A stretch of DNA of 64,000 nucleotides from assembly GCA_024636295.1 (NCBI GenBank), contig JAGXHI010000061.1, forward strand, positions 1 through 64,000, in the 5' to 3' direction. Below are positions 26,567 to 34,965 of this stretch, piece after piece. The number at the start of each line of letters is the position of its first letter. Within the stretch, counting starts at the first letter, position 1. Made by a program: the position numbers and the translations under genes. Under the pieces are notes generated by a model, which had not been told where the DNA came from, ran no database searches, and was given only the letters and a program-made list of their open reading frames with translations. Source of the stretch: Desulfuromonadales bacterium (GTDB taxonomy: Bacteria > Desulfobacterota > Desulfuromonadia > Desulfuromonadales > JAGXHI01).

Positions 26567-27669
26567 GAATTACCGGGAGCGACGGTTTTCTAGGATGGCA
26601 CCTACGGGCATTTCTACACTCCATTCCCGACATCCATGTCGTGCCCGGGGCAAGGAATATCTTTTCATCTAATGGAAATCTAGATGAATTCGTCCAGTCA
26701 TCAGATGTTATCGTGCATCTGGCCGGGATGAATCGAGGACCTGATGAGGAATTGGCCCACACCAATATTCGTCTCACTGAGCAGTTGATCGATACGTGTA
26801 AAAGACTGGGCCGCCATCCGCATGTCCTTTTCTCCTCCTCTTTGCATATCCATCGAACTACGGCCTACGGACAATCCAAGCGATTCTGTGCTGAAAAGCT
26901 CGGGGAGTGGGCAGCAAAGTCGGGAGGGAAATTCACCAATTTGATCCTTCCGAATGTTTTCGGAGAGGGAGGTCTCCCTTTTTATAATTCGGTCGTTGCG
27001 ACGTTCTGCTATCAGATGGCCAGGGATGAAAGGCCGGACATCCATGAGGATCGGTTGCTGCAACTGATCCACGCTCAGGAGGTGGCGGTAGAAATCTGGA
27101 TGGCAGTAAAAGAAGGGCAGGGGGGGGAGATCTCTCCGGCCGGGACAACTGTATCAGTCAGCGGACTTCTGGAGCGCCTCGCCTCGTTTTCGGATAATTA
27201 TAAAAATCGGCAATCCATCATTCCTCAGTTTGAATCTTCCTTTGAGCTACAACTGTTCAATACACTGCGCTCCTATCTTTACCCGGGAAAATATCCAGTT
27301 ACTGTTGATGTACATCAGGATGCCCGAGGGGGGCTGTACGAAGCGGTAAAGACATTTCCGGGAGGACAGGCCTTTCTATCAAGCACCCACCCCGGAATCA
27401 CCCGGGGCAATCATTATCATCATCGCAAAATCGAAAGGTTCCTTGTTGTGAAGGGACAAGCCAAGATAAAAATCAGGAAATTGTTCACCGATGAAGTCTT
27501 TTCCTTTGCCCTGGACGGAAATCGCCCCCAGTTTATAGATATCCCCACCTTTCATACTCATTGCATGACCAATACAGGCGACAAAGATCTGCTGACCTTG
27601 TTCTGGTCAAATGAATTTTTTGATCCGGAGGATTCTGATACCTATCGGGAAATGGTGGATGTTCGATGA
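26554..27669 (+). CDS. fnlB: Bifunctional reductase/epimerase FnlB (CapF/WbjC)
   Basis: Second enzyme of UDP-L-FucNAc synthesis. Residues 1-240 form a short-chain dehydrogenase domain (IGITGSDGFLGWHLR, VIVHLAGMNRG, TAYGQSKR with the YxxxK motif). Residues 250-371 form a cupin domain with GITRGNHYHHRKIERFLVV (zinc-binding His) and the FIDIPTFHTHCMTNTGDKDL strand. The order and length equal CapF of Staphylococcus aureus. The gene overlaps fnlA by 13 bases and fnlC by four. Confidence 0.92.
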   Translation: MARIGITGSDGFLGWHLRAFLHSIPDIHVVPGARNIFSSNGNLDEFVQSSDVIVHLAGMNRGPDEELAHTNIRLTEQLIDTCKRLGRHPHVLFSSSLHIHRTTAYGQSKRFCAEKLGEWAAKSGGKFTNLILPNVFGEGGLPFYNSVVATFCYQMARDERPDIHEDRLLQLIHAQEVAVEIWMAVKEGQGGEISPAGTTVSVSGLLERLASFSDNYKNRQSIIPQFESSFELQLFNTLRSYLYPGKYPVTVDVHQDARGGLYEAVKTFPGGQAFLSSTHPGITRGNHYHHRKIERFLVVKGQAKIKIRKLFTDEVFSFALDGNRPQFIDIPTFHTHCMTNTGDKDLLTLFWSNEFFDPEDSDTYREMVDVR

Positions 27670-28784
27670 AAAAACTGAAATTAGTCACCGTTGTAGGAAC
27701 CAGGCCGGAAATCATCCGGTTGTCACGGGTGATCGCCCGTCTTGACGAATGCCTCGACCATGTCCTGGTGCATACGGGGCAGAATTACGATTATGAATTG
27801 AACGAGATTTTTTTCCGAGATCTTGAAATTCGCAAACCCGACTATTTCCTGGATGCCGCCGGGGAATCCCCTGCGGAGACAATCGGCCGGGTCATCAGTA
27901 AAATCGATTCTGTTCTTAATACGGAAAAGCCAGATGCTTTTCTGGTGCTGGGAGACACCAACAGCTGCCTTGCCTCCATTGCGGCGAAAAGACGCCAAAT
28001 CCCCATCTTTCATATGGAAGCCGGAAACCGTTGTTTCGATCAAAGAGTACCGGAAGAGACCAACCGTAAGATTGTTGATCACATCAGCGATATCAATCTC
28101 TGCTATAGCAGCATCGCCCGTGAATATCTGCTCAGGGAAGGTTTCCCGCCGGATCGAATTATCAAAACCGGCAGCCCGATGTATGAGATTCTCCGTTTCT
28201 ATGAAGAGAAAATCGAAAGATCCTCCATTCTCAAAGATCTGGATCTCAAGGAAAAAGAGTACCTCCTCGTCAGCGCCCACCGAGAAGAAAACGTGGATTC
28301 CGAGGATAACTTCCGGGAATTCATATCCCTTCTGACATACTTGTCTGATCACCTCCTGAAAAGGATTATCGTCTCCACTCATCCGAGAACACGAAAACGT
28401 ATTCATACTCAGGGGATTCAATTTCCGGACACGATTTCATTGCTCAAACCTTTCGGATTTCTCGATTACGTGAAACTCCAGAAAAATGCCTATGTCGTGC
28501 TCTCTGACAGTGGAACGATTACGGAAGAATCTTCCATTCTGGGATTTCCAGCTCTGAATATCCGTGAGGCCCATGAACGGCCAGAAGGAATGGAGGAAGC
28601 CTCCGTCATGATGACGGGTATGTCTGTTGAAAGAGTGATGGATGGATTGAGGTGCCTTGAAGAGCAAAAAGAAATCATACCTGTTTCGGATTATATGGCT
28701 CCGAATGTTTCCGAAAAAGTTCTTCGCATTATAATCAGCTACACCGATTACGTGAAAAGAGCGGTCTGGCAGAGCGGCAGGTGA
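27666..28784 (+). CDS. fnlC: UDP-N-acetyl sugar 2-epimerase FnlC (CapG/WbjD)
   Basis: Third enzyme of the pathway, inverting C2 to give UDP-L-FucNAc. The 372-residue protein matches the WecB/CapG epimerase family: VVGTRPEIIRLSRVI at the start, LVHTGQNYDYELNEIFF, VLGDTNSC, HMEAGNRCFDQRVPEETNRK, HREENVDSEDNF and the late catalytic region VVLSDSGTITEESSILGFPAL. It is the third gene in fnlABC order, each overlapping the next. Confidence 0.93.
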   Translation: MKKLKLVTVVGTRPEIIRLSRVIARLDECLDHVLVHTGQNYDYELNEIFFRDLEIRKPDYFLDAAGESPAETIGRVISKIDSVLNTEKPDAFLVLGDTNSCLASIAAKRRQIPIFHMEAGNRCFDQRVPEETNRKIVDHISDINLCYSSIAREYLLREGFPPDRIIKTGSPMYEILRFYEEKIERSSILKDLDLKEKEYLLVSAHREENVDSEDNFREFISLLTYLSDHLLKRIIVSTHPRTRKRIHTQGIQFPDTISLLKPFGFLDYVKLQKNAYVVLSDSGTITEESSILGFPALNIREAHERPEGMEEASVMMTGMSVERVMDGLRCLEEQKEIIPVSDYMAPNVSEKVLRIIISYTDYVKRAVWQSGR

Positions 28785-28812
28785 ATTCTCACTGAAAGCT
28801 TCTATTGATTTG

Positions 28813-29799
28813 ATGCAATCTCCAAAAAACTTTAAAGTCCTCCTTACCGGTCCCACCGGCTTCGTAGGCCGAGCTCTCGTTGCCAGACTGGTCTCCGAAG
28901 GAAAATCGGTGTATGCGGCATGTCGGAGAGATACCTCATTGCCGGAGGGGGCGGCATCCTTTCACTGCGGCGACATCGGCCCGGAGACCGATTGGTCGGA
29001 AGTCCTGCAGGGCATCACGCATGTCATTCATCTCGCTGGCCGGGTTCACCGGATGGTGGATCCGGCGGCTGATCCGGAGCGTGAATATCATCGGGTCAAC
29101 GTTCTCGGCACCGAACGGCTGGCCCGATCCGCAGCCGCGGCTGGGGTGCGACGATTTTTGTTCCTAAGCACTGCAAAAGTGCACGGGGAAGGGCGGGAGG
29201 ATTCTTATCGGGAGGACAATCCCCCGCAACCGTCTGACCCTTATTCTCGCAGCAAGTGGGAGGCGGAAGAAATACTGCGCGGCATTTCGAAAGAAACCGG
29301 AATGGAGACCGTGATCCTGCGGCCGCCGCTGATTTACGGGCCCGGGGTGAAAGCAAATTTTCTTCGACTTCTCCAGTTGACGGAGAAGAGACCGCCGCTG
29401 CCGCTCGGAGGCGTCTCCAACCGACGCAGTCTTCTTTATCTGGGAAATCTGATTGACGCAATTATGGTCTGTCTCTTGCATCCGAATGCTGCAGGGGAGA
29501 CCTTTTTAATCCGTGACTGCGAAGATTTATCCACGCCGGAGTTGATTGACAGGCTCTCTTTGGCAATGGGAAAGACATCACGGCTCTTTCCTTTTCCCGT
29601 GAGTCTGTTGAGAGGTCTCGGGCGGGTGGCCTGCAAATCCCGGGAACTCGATCGCTTGACAGGCTCCTTTTGTCTGGATGACCGGAAAATTCGATCTGTC
29701 TTGAATTGGAATCCACCGTTCTCGCCTGAGCAGGGGCTTCGGGAGACGGTGAAATGGTATCTGCAGGGAAGAAATGGAAGGACAGCTGATCATTTTTAG
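28813..29799 (+). CDS. NAD-dependent sugar epimerase/reductase (WbpV-like)
   Basis: A 328-residue extended SDR protein: VLLTGPTGFVGRALVARL, VIHLAGRVH, FLSTAKVHGEG, and the active-site YSRSKWEAEEIL (YxxxK). It resembles WbpV of Pseudomonas aeruginosa and similar 4-reductases that turn the WbpM product into UDP-D-QuiNAc or UDP-D-FucNAc; the exact product cannot be read here. ATG 28813 is preferred over TTG 28810. The gene overlaps the WbpL-like gene by 26 bases and is followed by a WbpM-like gene, the same trio as in Pseudomonas O-antigen loci. Confidence 0.8.
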   Translation: MQSPKNFKVLLTGPTGFVGRALVARLVSEGKSVYAACRRDTSLPEGAASFHCGDIGPETDWSEVLQGITHVIHLAGRVHRMVDPAADPEREYHRVNVLGTERLARSAAAAGVRRFLFLSTAKVHGEGREDSYREDNPPQPSDPYSRSKWEAEEILRGISKETGMETVILRPPLIYGPGVKANFLRLLQLTEKRPPLPLGGVSNRRSLLYLGNLIDAIMVCLLHPNAAGETFLIRDCEDLSTPELIDRLSLAMGKTSRLFPFPVSLLRGLGRVACKSRELDRLTGSFCLDDRKIRSVLNWNPPFSPEQGLRETVKWYLQGRNGRTADHF

Positions 29800-30790
29800 T
29801 TCTCTGATGGGGGGCGCGGGCGCCTGGCTGATGGCCCGGTTTGCACCTGCCTTTGGGATGATGGACCTCCCGAATGGTCGCAGTTCCCACTCCATCCCCA
29901 CGCCACGTGGCGGAGGCATCGGTATTCTGATTGCTTTCGTTGCGGCGGCGTCTGGACTTGGATTCAGTCCGGCGTTCTGGCTGCCCATTGCGCTGCTTTC
30001 CATGGCCAGTTTTTTTGACGATCGGGTAGAGCTCTGTTTTCGAGTTCGGATCAGTCTGCAATTTCTTGCAGCTACGGTCTGCCTTTTTGCCATGGGCTTT
30101 CCTGCGATGCCACCGGTTTTTCTCCTGCCGCTGATGGTCTTCTGGATCCTTTTCCTGGTGGGCACCGCCAACTTTTTCAACTTTCTCGATGGTATCAATG
30201 GCATAGCCGCCGTGTCGGCCGTTATTGGTTTCGGCCTGATGGCCGTATACGAATACTTTTCGGGCGGTCTGACCCCATTTTTTGTTCTGTTTCTCTCTCT
30301 GGCTGCGGCCTGTCTGGGGTTTTTACCTTTTAATTTTCCCCGGGCCCGGGTATTCATGGGTGACGTGGGCAGTATTCTCCTGGGTTTCATCTCTGCCGCA
30401 TCCATCATTAAACTGAGCCTCGGGTGGCGGGAATTCTTCTGTTTATTGACGTTCTTTTTTCCCTTGTACACGGATACCCTGAGCACCCTATACTTCCGCT
30501 GGCGCAGGGGAGAGAATCTCGTAAAGGCCCACCGGTCACATTTCTACCAGGTCCTTGTCCATGGACATGGTTGGACGCACCTCCGTGTAACGTTTATTTT
30601 CGGTCTCCTGCAGGCCACGATCGGCGGTATCGGGTTGACGGCCTATCGTTTCGGAGCGGAGGCGCTGATCCTCTTTTTGTTTTTGGCTGTCCTATTCCTG
30701 ACATGGATTTGGGTGGTGAGTAGAGTCCATGGCCTTCTTTCTGCTGAAGTTTATGGAATGAGTGATTCCGAGCGGTATCCGGTGAACTGA
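29774..30790 (+). CDS. WbpL/WecA-like glycan-initiating transferase
   Basis: A 338-residue polytopic enzyme of the MraY/WecA family, which places a sugar 1-phosphate on undecaprenyl phosphate. Motifs are DLPNGRSSHSIPTPRGGGI, FFDDRVEL (DDxx), the catalytic NFFNFLDGINGIAA, and the cytosolic loop FPRARVFMGDVGSILLGF, with a final YQVLV-HGHGWTH loop. About ten membrane helices are visible. With the neighbouring reductase and dehydratase it would start repeat units with a D-QuiNAc or D-FucNAc type sugar. Confidence 0.88.
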   Translation: MEGQLIIFSSLMGGAGAWLMARFAPAFGMMDLPNGRSSHSIPTPRGGGIGILIAFVAAASGLGFSPAFWLPIALLSMASFFDDRVELCFRVRISLQFLAATVCLFAMGFPAMPPVFLLPLMVFWILFLVGTANFFNFLDGINGIAAVSAVIGFGLMAVYEYFSGGLTPFFVLFLSLAAACLGFLPFNFPRARVFMGDVGSILLGFISAASIIKLSLGWREFFCLLTFFFPLYTDTLSTLYFRWRRGENLVKAHRSHFYQVLVHGHGWTHLRVTFIFGLLQATIGGIGLTAYRFGAEALILFLFLAVLFLTWIWVVSRVHGLLSAEVYGMSDSERYPVN

Positions 30791-30796
30791 AACTTG

Positions 30797-32695
30797 ATGC
30801 AAAAATTTTTTTATGGAAAAAGATGGCTTTTCATTTTTCTGCTTCAGGGCGCCCTGATTGCCGCAGCGTTTCTGTTCTCCTTTCTCCTGCGTTTTGATTT
30901 CAGCCTCCCAAATCCCTATCGCGAAACCTTTTTTGAGCTTCTGCCTTCTCTAATCCTGATCAAAATCACTGTTTTCTGGACAATGGGCCTGGGGCAGGGT
31001 TGGTGGCGCTATGTGTCCCTGGCGGATGTCTTCCCCATTTTCAGGGCGAATCTCGTCGCCTCCACCTGCTTCGTCCTCTTCGTCGTCTTCGCCTACGGGA
31101 TGCGCGATGTTCCTCGTTCCGCTTTAATTCTGGACGGGATCTTTTGTTTTTTGCTGATTTCAGGGGTCCGATTTCTCACCCGGGCCTTTCGGGAGAGGTA
31201 TTTTTCGTTTCGTCCCTCGGCCGGCTTCCGGCGCCTCCTTATTGTCGGCGCGGGACGGGCGGGGCAGGCGATCGTTAGGGAAACCCGGCAGAACTCTTCC
31301 CTTAAATTAACGGCGGTGGGATTTGCGGACGACGACGTTTCCAAGTACCGCAGGCGTTTTCAGGGAGTTTCGGTTCTGGGAAACTGCGCGGATCTGGCGA
31401 AGATCGTGGAAAAGCACGGGATCGAGGAAATCATCATCGCCATTCCTTCCGCTTCGGGCGCGATCTTGCGGCCCATTGTGGAATCCTGTCTGAAAACGGG
31501 AGTTCCCTTCAAAACCCTTCCGGGGGTGGGCGATCTTATTGATGAAAAGATATATGTGCATCAGGCCCGGAAGGTTGCCGTGGAGGATCTACTTGGCCGG
31601 GATCCCGTAAATCTTGATTTCGATAAAATCCGGGCCTTTCTTCAAGGAAAGAAGATTCTGGTCACCGGCGCGGGAGGGAGTATCGGAAGCGAAATCAGCC
31701 GCCAGGTCGTTCGCTTCGATCCGTCCTTGCTGGTCATTCTGGACAACTCCGAGAGCTCCCTCTTTCAGATCGAACAGGAACTGCTGGAAAGAAATCCCGC
31801 ATTCGAACTGGTTTCTGTCGTGGGCGATATCCGGAATCGTGCCCGTATAGAGGGAACCTTTGAGGAATTCACGCCGGACGTCGTTTTCCATGCGGCCGCG
31901 TACAAGCATGTGCCTATGTTGGAATCGAACCCTGCCGAGGCGGCGGACAACAACATCCGGGGGACGAAAATCGTTGCCGATGCAGCACGAAAATATGGCA
32001 GCGAGGGTTTCGTCATGATCTCCACGGACAAGGCTGTCAACCCGGCGAATATCATGGGGGCGACCAAGCGGGCCGCTGAAATTTACGTCCAGAATCTGGC
32101 CAGGGAAAGTCGGACGCGATTTGTTACCGTCCGTTTCGGCAATGTTCTCGGAAGCGCGGGTAGCGTCATTCCTGTCTTCATGGGTCAGATCGAAAAGGGA
32201 GGACCGGTCAAGGTCACCCATCCGGAGATCGAGCGGTTTTTCATGACCATACCCGAAGCCGTTCAGCTGGTTCTGCAGGCCGCAAGCATGGGACGGGGCG
32301 GGGAAATCTTCCTTCTGGAAATGGGCGCTCCAGTAAAAATTCGGCACCTGGCTGAAGAGCTGATTCGCCTCTCCGGGTTCCGCCCGTACGAGGATATCGA
32401 CATCGTTTATACCGGCCTGAGACCCGGCGAGAAATTGTACGAGGAACTCTTTTCAGGGGACGAAGGCATCGTGGAGACCGAGCATCAAAAGATCCTTATC
32501 GCCGAATCCGTCTTCCGGGATCTGACCATTTTGAATCGTCACCTCGAGGAGTTGTATCAGCTGACCAGGACCTATGACGCACGAGAGGTAGTTGTAAAGC
32601 TGCAAGAAATCGTCCCGGAGTTCAATTACGTGCATATCCTGGGGGAAAACGGACCTGTCTATCTGAATGCTGGGGTGAAAGTTGGCATCTCGTAA
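30797..32695 (+). CDS. wbpM: WbpM-like UDP-GlcNAc 4,6-dehydratase
   Basis: A 632-residue membrane dehydratase of the FlaA1/WbpM/CapD family. Four N-terminal membrane helices lie in residues 10-130. A CoA-binding-like Rossmann domain (LLIVGAGRAGQAIVRE) follows, then the catalytic SDR domain with VTGAGGSIGSEISRQ, FHAAAYKHVPMLE and the active site TDKAVNPANIMGATKRAAE, where Met again replaces the usual Tyr, as in WbpM. Late motifs are RFGNVLGSAGSVIPVF and RPGEKLYEELF. It supplies UDP-4-keto-6-deoxy-GlcNAc. ATG 30797 preferred over TTG 30794. Confidence 0.92.
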   Translation: MQKFFYGKRWLFIFLLQGALIAAAFLFSFLLRFDFSLPNPYRETFFELLPSLILIKITVFWTMGLGQGWWRYVSLADVFPIFRANLVASTCFVLFVVFAYGMRDVPRSALILDGIFCFLLISGVRFLTRAFRERYFSFRPSAGFRRLLIVGAGRAGQAIVRETRQNSSLKLTAVGFADDDVSKYRRRFQGVSVLGNCADLAKIVEKHGIEEIIIAIPSASGAILRPIVESCLKTGVPFKTLPGVGDLIDEKIYVHQARKVAVEDLLGRDPVNLDFDKIRAFLQGKKILVTGAGGSIGSEISRQVVRFDPSLLVILDNSESSLFQIEQELLERNPAFELVSVVGDIRNRARIEGTFEEFTPDVVFHAAAYKHVPMLESNPAEAADNNIRGTKIVADAARKYGSEGFVMISTDKAVNPANIMGATKRAAEIYVQNLARESRTRFVTVRFGNVLGSAGSVIPVFMGQIEKGGPVKVTHPEIERFFMTIPEAVQLVLQAASMGRGGEIFLLEMGAPVKIRHLAEELIRLSGFRPYEDIDIVYTGLRPGEKLYEELFSGDEGIVETEHQKILIAESVFRDLTILNRHLEELYQLTRTYDAREVVVKLQEIVPEFNYVHILGENGPVYLNAGVKVGIS

Positions 32696-32733
32696 AACCC
32701 GGCCTGACGGGATGGGCGCAGGTCACCCAGAGG
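32692..32733 (+). pseudogene. Remnant of a bacterial sugar transferase
   Basis: Directly after the WbpM stop one frame reads VKPGLTGWAQVTQR. This equals the highly conserved C-terminal motif of the polyprenyl-phosphate hexose transferases (WbaP/PglC type, usually RPGLTGWAQVNGR). Nothing else of such a gene is present: upstream is intact wbpM in another frame and downstream is the MazE promoter. It is best read as the last trace of a deleted initiating transferase. Confidence 0.7.
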
Positions 32734-32745
32734 CAAAAATCATTG

Positions 32746-32774
32746 TTGAAACATTGTAGATACACTGCTATGGT
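32746..32774 (+). promoter_or_regulatory. Sigma-70 promoter of the mazEF operon
   Basis: TTGAAA (32746-32751), a 17-base spacer and TATGGT (32769-32774) make a good -35/-10 pair ending 31 bases before the mazE start codon. A ribosome binding run AAGGGGG follows at about 32791-32798. Confidence 0.65.
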
Positions 32775-32805
32775 AGAGCTATCTTTCTGCCAAGGGGGTG
32801 TACCT

Positions 32806-33051
32806 ATGCTTGCAAAAGTACAGAAGTGGGGAAACAGTTTGGCTCTTCGGCTCCCGAAAGCCTTGACTGATGAGGCCGACGTTCATCTTGATTCGTCTGT
32901 GGAAATCACTGTTCACGACCACACAATCATGATAAAGCCGGTGCGAGAAAAGAGGAAATATGACCTTGATGAACTGCTGGACGGGGTGAAACCGGCCAAT
33001 CTTCATGGGGAGGCTGATTTCGGTGGCCCGGTCGGCAAGGAGGTCTGGTAA
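32806..33051 (+). CDS. mazE: MazE-like antitoxin (AbrB fold)
   Basis: An 81-residue antitoxin. The first half is a swapped-hairpin AbrB/MazE DNA-binding domain (AKVQKWGNSLALRLPKAL, then SSVEITVHDHTIMIKPV); the C-terminal half is acidic (DLDELLDGV...) and would wrap around the toxin. It directly abuts mazF with no spacing. The start at 32806 follows AAGGGGG; the longer in-frame reading only adds noncoding leader. Confidence 0.9.
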   Translation: MLAKVQKWGNSLALRLPKALTDEADVHLDSSVEITVHDHTIMIKPVREKRKYDLDELLDGVKPANLHGEADFGGPVGKEVW

Positions 33052-33381
33052 ATGGAGTACGTTCCGAGCAGGGGGGACGTGGTGTGGTTACATTTTGATC
33101 CGCAGGCAGGACATGAGCAGACTGGCCACCGACTAGCGTTGGTGCTGTCGCCCCAAAAGTACAACAAGCTCACAAGTTTAATGCTCTGCTGCCCCCTGAC
33201 AACCATTATCAAAGGGTATCCCTTTGAGGTATCGACGAAAGTCAAAGGTAAGTCTGGCGTTGCCCTGGCGGACCAGATAAAGAGTTTTGATTGGCGCGCC
33301 CGTAAGGCGAAAAAGGCAGGGACAATAGATCAAGCGATTCTCGACGAGGTCCTCGCCAAAATTGAAACATTATTGTCGTAG
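33052..33381 (+). CDS. mazF: MazF-like mRNA interferase
   Basis: A 109-residue PemK/MazF toxin. Family features are VPSRGDVVWLHFDPQAGHEQ with the substrate-binding loop GHRLALVLSPQKYN, the catalytic-region strand LMLCCPLTTIIKGYPFEV and the terminal VALADQIKSFDW followed by Arg/Lys. It would cut single-stranded mRNA at short sites. The gene follows mazE without a gap and ends where the next module's leader begins. Confidence 0.92.
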   Translation: MEYVPSRGDVVWLHFDPQAGHEQTGHRLALVLSPQKYNKLTSLMLCCPLTTIIKGYPFEVSTKVKGKSGVALADQIKSFDWRARKAKKAGTIDQAILDEVLAKIETLLS

Positions 33382-33458
33382 TGTCACAAGATTTCTTGCG
33401 CAGGGGAATAAAAAGACCTATATTGAGAGCTATAAAAAGATCAAAAAATGGAGCTCGT

Positions 33459-33704
33459 ATGGAACGCCTGTATGCCCGCGCATCGGTCAGCATCAGTGAC
33501 CTGAAGAAAAATCCCTCCCGCATCATCCATGAGGCCGAGGGGACGCCGGTGGCTATCTTGAATCACAACAAGCCCAGCGCTTATCTGGTGCCCGCCGAGG
33601 CTTTCGAGGCTCTCATGGAACAACTCGAAGATTATGAACTCTCCCGCATCGTCAAAGAGCGGGAGGACGAGCCTTCGGTATCGGTTTCGCTGGATGAGCT
33701 TTAG
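33459..33704 (+). CDS. Phd/YefM-type antitoxin
   Basis: An 81-residue antitoxin with the Phd/YefM N-terminal pattern ARASVSISDLKKNPSRIIHE, EGTPVAILNHNKPSAYLVPAEAFEAL and an acidic C-terminus (KEREDEPSVSVSLDEL). It overlaps the RelE-type gene by 11 bases, the usual coupling. ATG 33459 is chosen over an earlier in-frame start at 33381, which is a basic leader unlike the family. Confidence 0.88.
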   Translation: MERLYARASVSISDLKKNPSRIIHEAEGTPVAILNHNKPSAYLVPAEAFEALMEQLEDYELSRIVKEREDEPSVSVSLDEL

Positions 33705-33981
33705 TCTTGAATTCAAGGAATCCGCGTTGAAGGAATGGAAAAAACTGGATGGCGGAATCCGGGAGCAGTTCAAGAAAAAATTGGCCGAACGCCTTCTTCG
33801 TCCTCATGTCGAGTCATCCCGACTGAAGGGGCTGAACAGTTGTTACAAAATCAAACTGAAGAATGCCGGATATCGACTGGTTTACCAGGTGGACGACGGA
33901 CGGGTCGTGATCATCGTTGTGGCGGTTGGAAAACGAGAGGGCCTGGCGGTCTATAAGGCGGCGAAGGAGCGGCTGAAGTAA
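33694..33981 (+). CDS. relE: RelE-family mRNA interferase toxin
   Basis: A 95-residue RelE toxin. The start MSFSLEFKESALKEWKKLD, the basic helix IREQFKKKLAERLLRP, the strand YKIKLKNAGYRLVYQVDDGR and the end VIIVVAVGKREGLAVYKAA are all standard for RelE of the Phd/YefM-RelE pairs. It would cleave mRNA in the ribosomal A site. It is translationally coupled to its antitoxin. Confidence 0.9.
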   Translation: MSFSLEFKESALKEWKKLDGGIREQFKKKLAERLLRPHVESSRLKGLNSCYKIKLKNAGYRLVYQVDDGRVVIIVVAVGKREGLAVYKAAKERLK

Positions 33982-34043
33982 GCATTTTCGCAGCTTGGCA
34001 TCCACAAAACTCTTTATTACAGTGGACTCCAGGGAGATCAATC

Positions 34044-34475
34044 ATGAAGAAGGCTGTATCGGCCGAAGAAATCGTACAGGTTTTAACGGACCTTCTTGCC
34101 CGGATTCCCGAAGTCCGGTTCGCCTATCTTTTCGGGTCTCAGGCCCAGGGGAAGGTCGGTCCTTTGAGTGATGTCGATATCGCCGTTTCTCTGGAGGAAT
34201 CCGTCTCGCCGTTCAAGTTTCGGCTTCACCTGATCGAACTCCTGACGCGCGAACTGGGCACGGAGCGAATCGACCTGGTCCCTCTCAACGAGGCCTCCCC
34301 CCTGATGAAATACGAGGTGCTCCGCACGGGACGCGTCATCAAGGAAGACAAGGAGAAACGGGTGGATTTCGAAACCCGGGCCCTGGCGGAATATCTCGAT
34401 ACCGCCTACCTGCGACGCATCCAGAGGGATTATATTAAGGAACAGCTGACACGGGGAGGCTCTTTTGGTCAATAG
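34044..34475 (+). CDS. mntA: MntA-like nucleotidyltransferase antitoxin
   Basis: A 143-residue minimal nucleotidyltransferase. The active site is FAYLFGSQAQGKVGPLSDVDIAVSL (GS-x10-DxD). In characterised MntA/HepT pairs this protein AMPylates the HepT toxin and so neutralises it. The gene overlaps hepT by 11 bases and starts after AGGGAG. It has the usual C-terminal helix (RRIQRDYIKEQL). Confidence 0.9.
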   Translation: MKKAVSAEEIVQVLTDLLARIPEVRFAYLFGSQAQGKVGPLSDVDIAVSLEESVSPFKFRLHLIELLTRELGTERIDLVPLNEASPLMKYEVLRTGRVIKEDKEKRVDFETRALAEYLDTAYLRRIQRDYIKEQLTRGGSFGQ

Positions 34476-34878
34476 GGCGATACTGGAGCTGCGCCTGGAG
34501 CGTCTACGGGAATATCTCTCCATTCTCGAATCGGTGCTTCAGTACGATGTGACCCGGTTTACGGCCGACCCTTTCATCTACGGCACGGCAGAACGAAATC
34601 TTCATCTGGCTATCGAATGCCTTCTGGACATCGGAAACCACATCATTTCAGACAGTGGCTACCCGAAACCCGAAACCTATGCCGACATTTTCCGCATCCT
34701 CCGCGATCGCGAAGTCATTTCCCCCTCGCTTCTCCAAGAGCTCGAGGGGATGGCGGGATTCCGGAACCTTCTCGTGCATGACTATCTTCGAATCGATCGG
34801 GAAAAGGTGTACGGGATTTTGAAGGAAAAGCTTCCCTCCATGAAGCGTCTGGGCGAGATTTTTGCGAACCTGCTCTGA
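34465..34878 (+). CDS. hepT: HepT-like toxin (DUF86/HEPN)
   Basis: A 137-residue HEPN-fold RNase toxin of the former DUF86 family. The conserved FIYGTAERNLHLAIECLLDIG helix and the active-site RNLLVHDY (the RX4HXY motif, with the Tyr that MntA modifies) are intact. TTG 34465 is the likely start and lies inside the mntA gene. This completes the third toxin-antitoxin module in a row. Confidence 0.92.
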   Translation: MVNRAILELRLERLREYLSILESVLQYDVTRFTADPFIYGTAERNLHLAIECLLDIGNHIISDSGYPKPETYADIFRILRDREVISPSLLQELEGMAGFRNLLVHDYLRIDREKVYGILKEKLPSMKRLGEIFANLL

Positions 34879-34889
34879 CTCCAGAATGA

Positions 34890-34920
34890 TCCGTGTCTCA
34901 TCCGCGTTCATCCGTGGCCG
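34890..34920. repeat. Dispersed phrase repeat ATCCGTGT/ATCCGCGT
   Basis: GATCCGTGTCTCATCCGCG followed by TTCATCCGTGGCC belongs to a widely dispersed intergenic phrase family. It stands between hepT and pilD. Nothing else is seen in the 87 bases between these genes. Confidence 0.5.
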
Positions 34921-34965
34921 ATTTTTTTGACTTGCGAATCCAATGTAATGTGATTTGAAATAACG

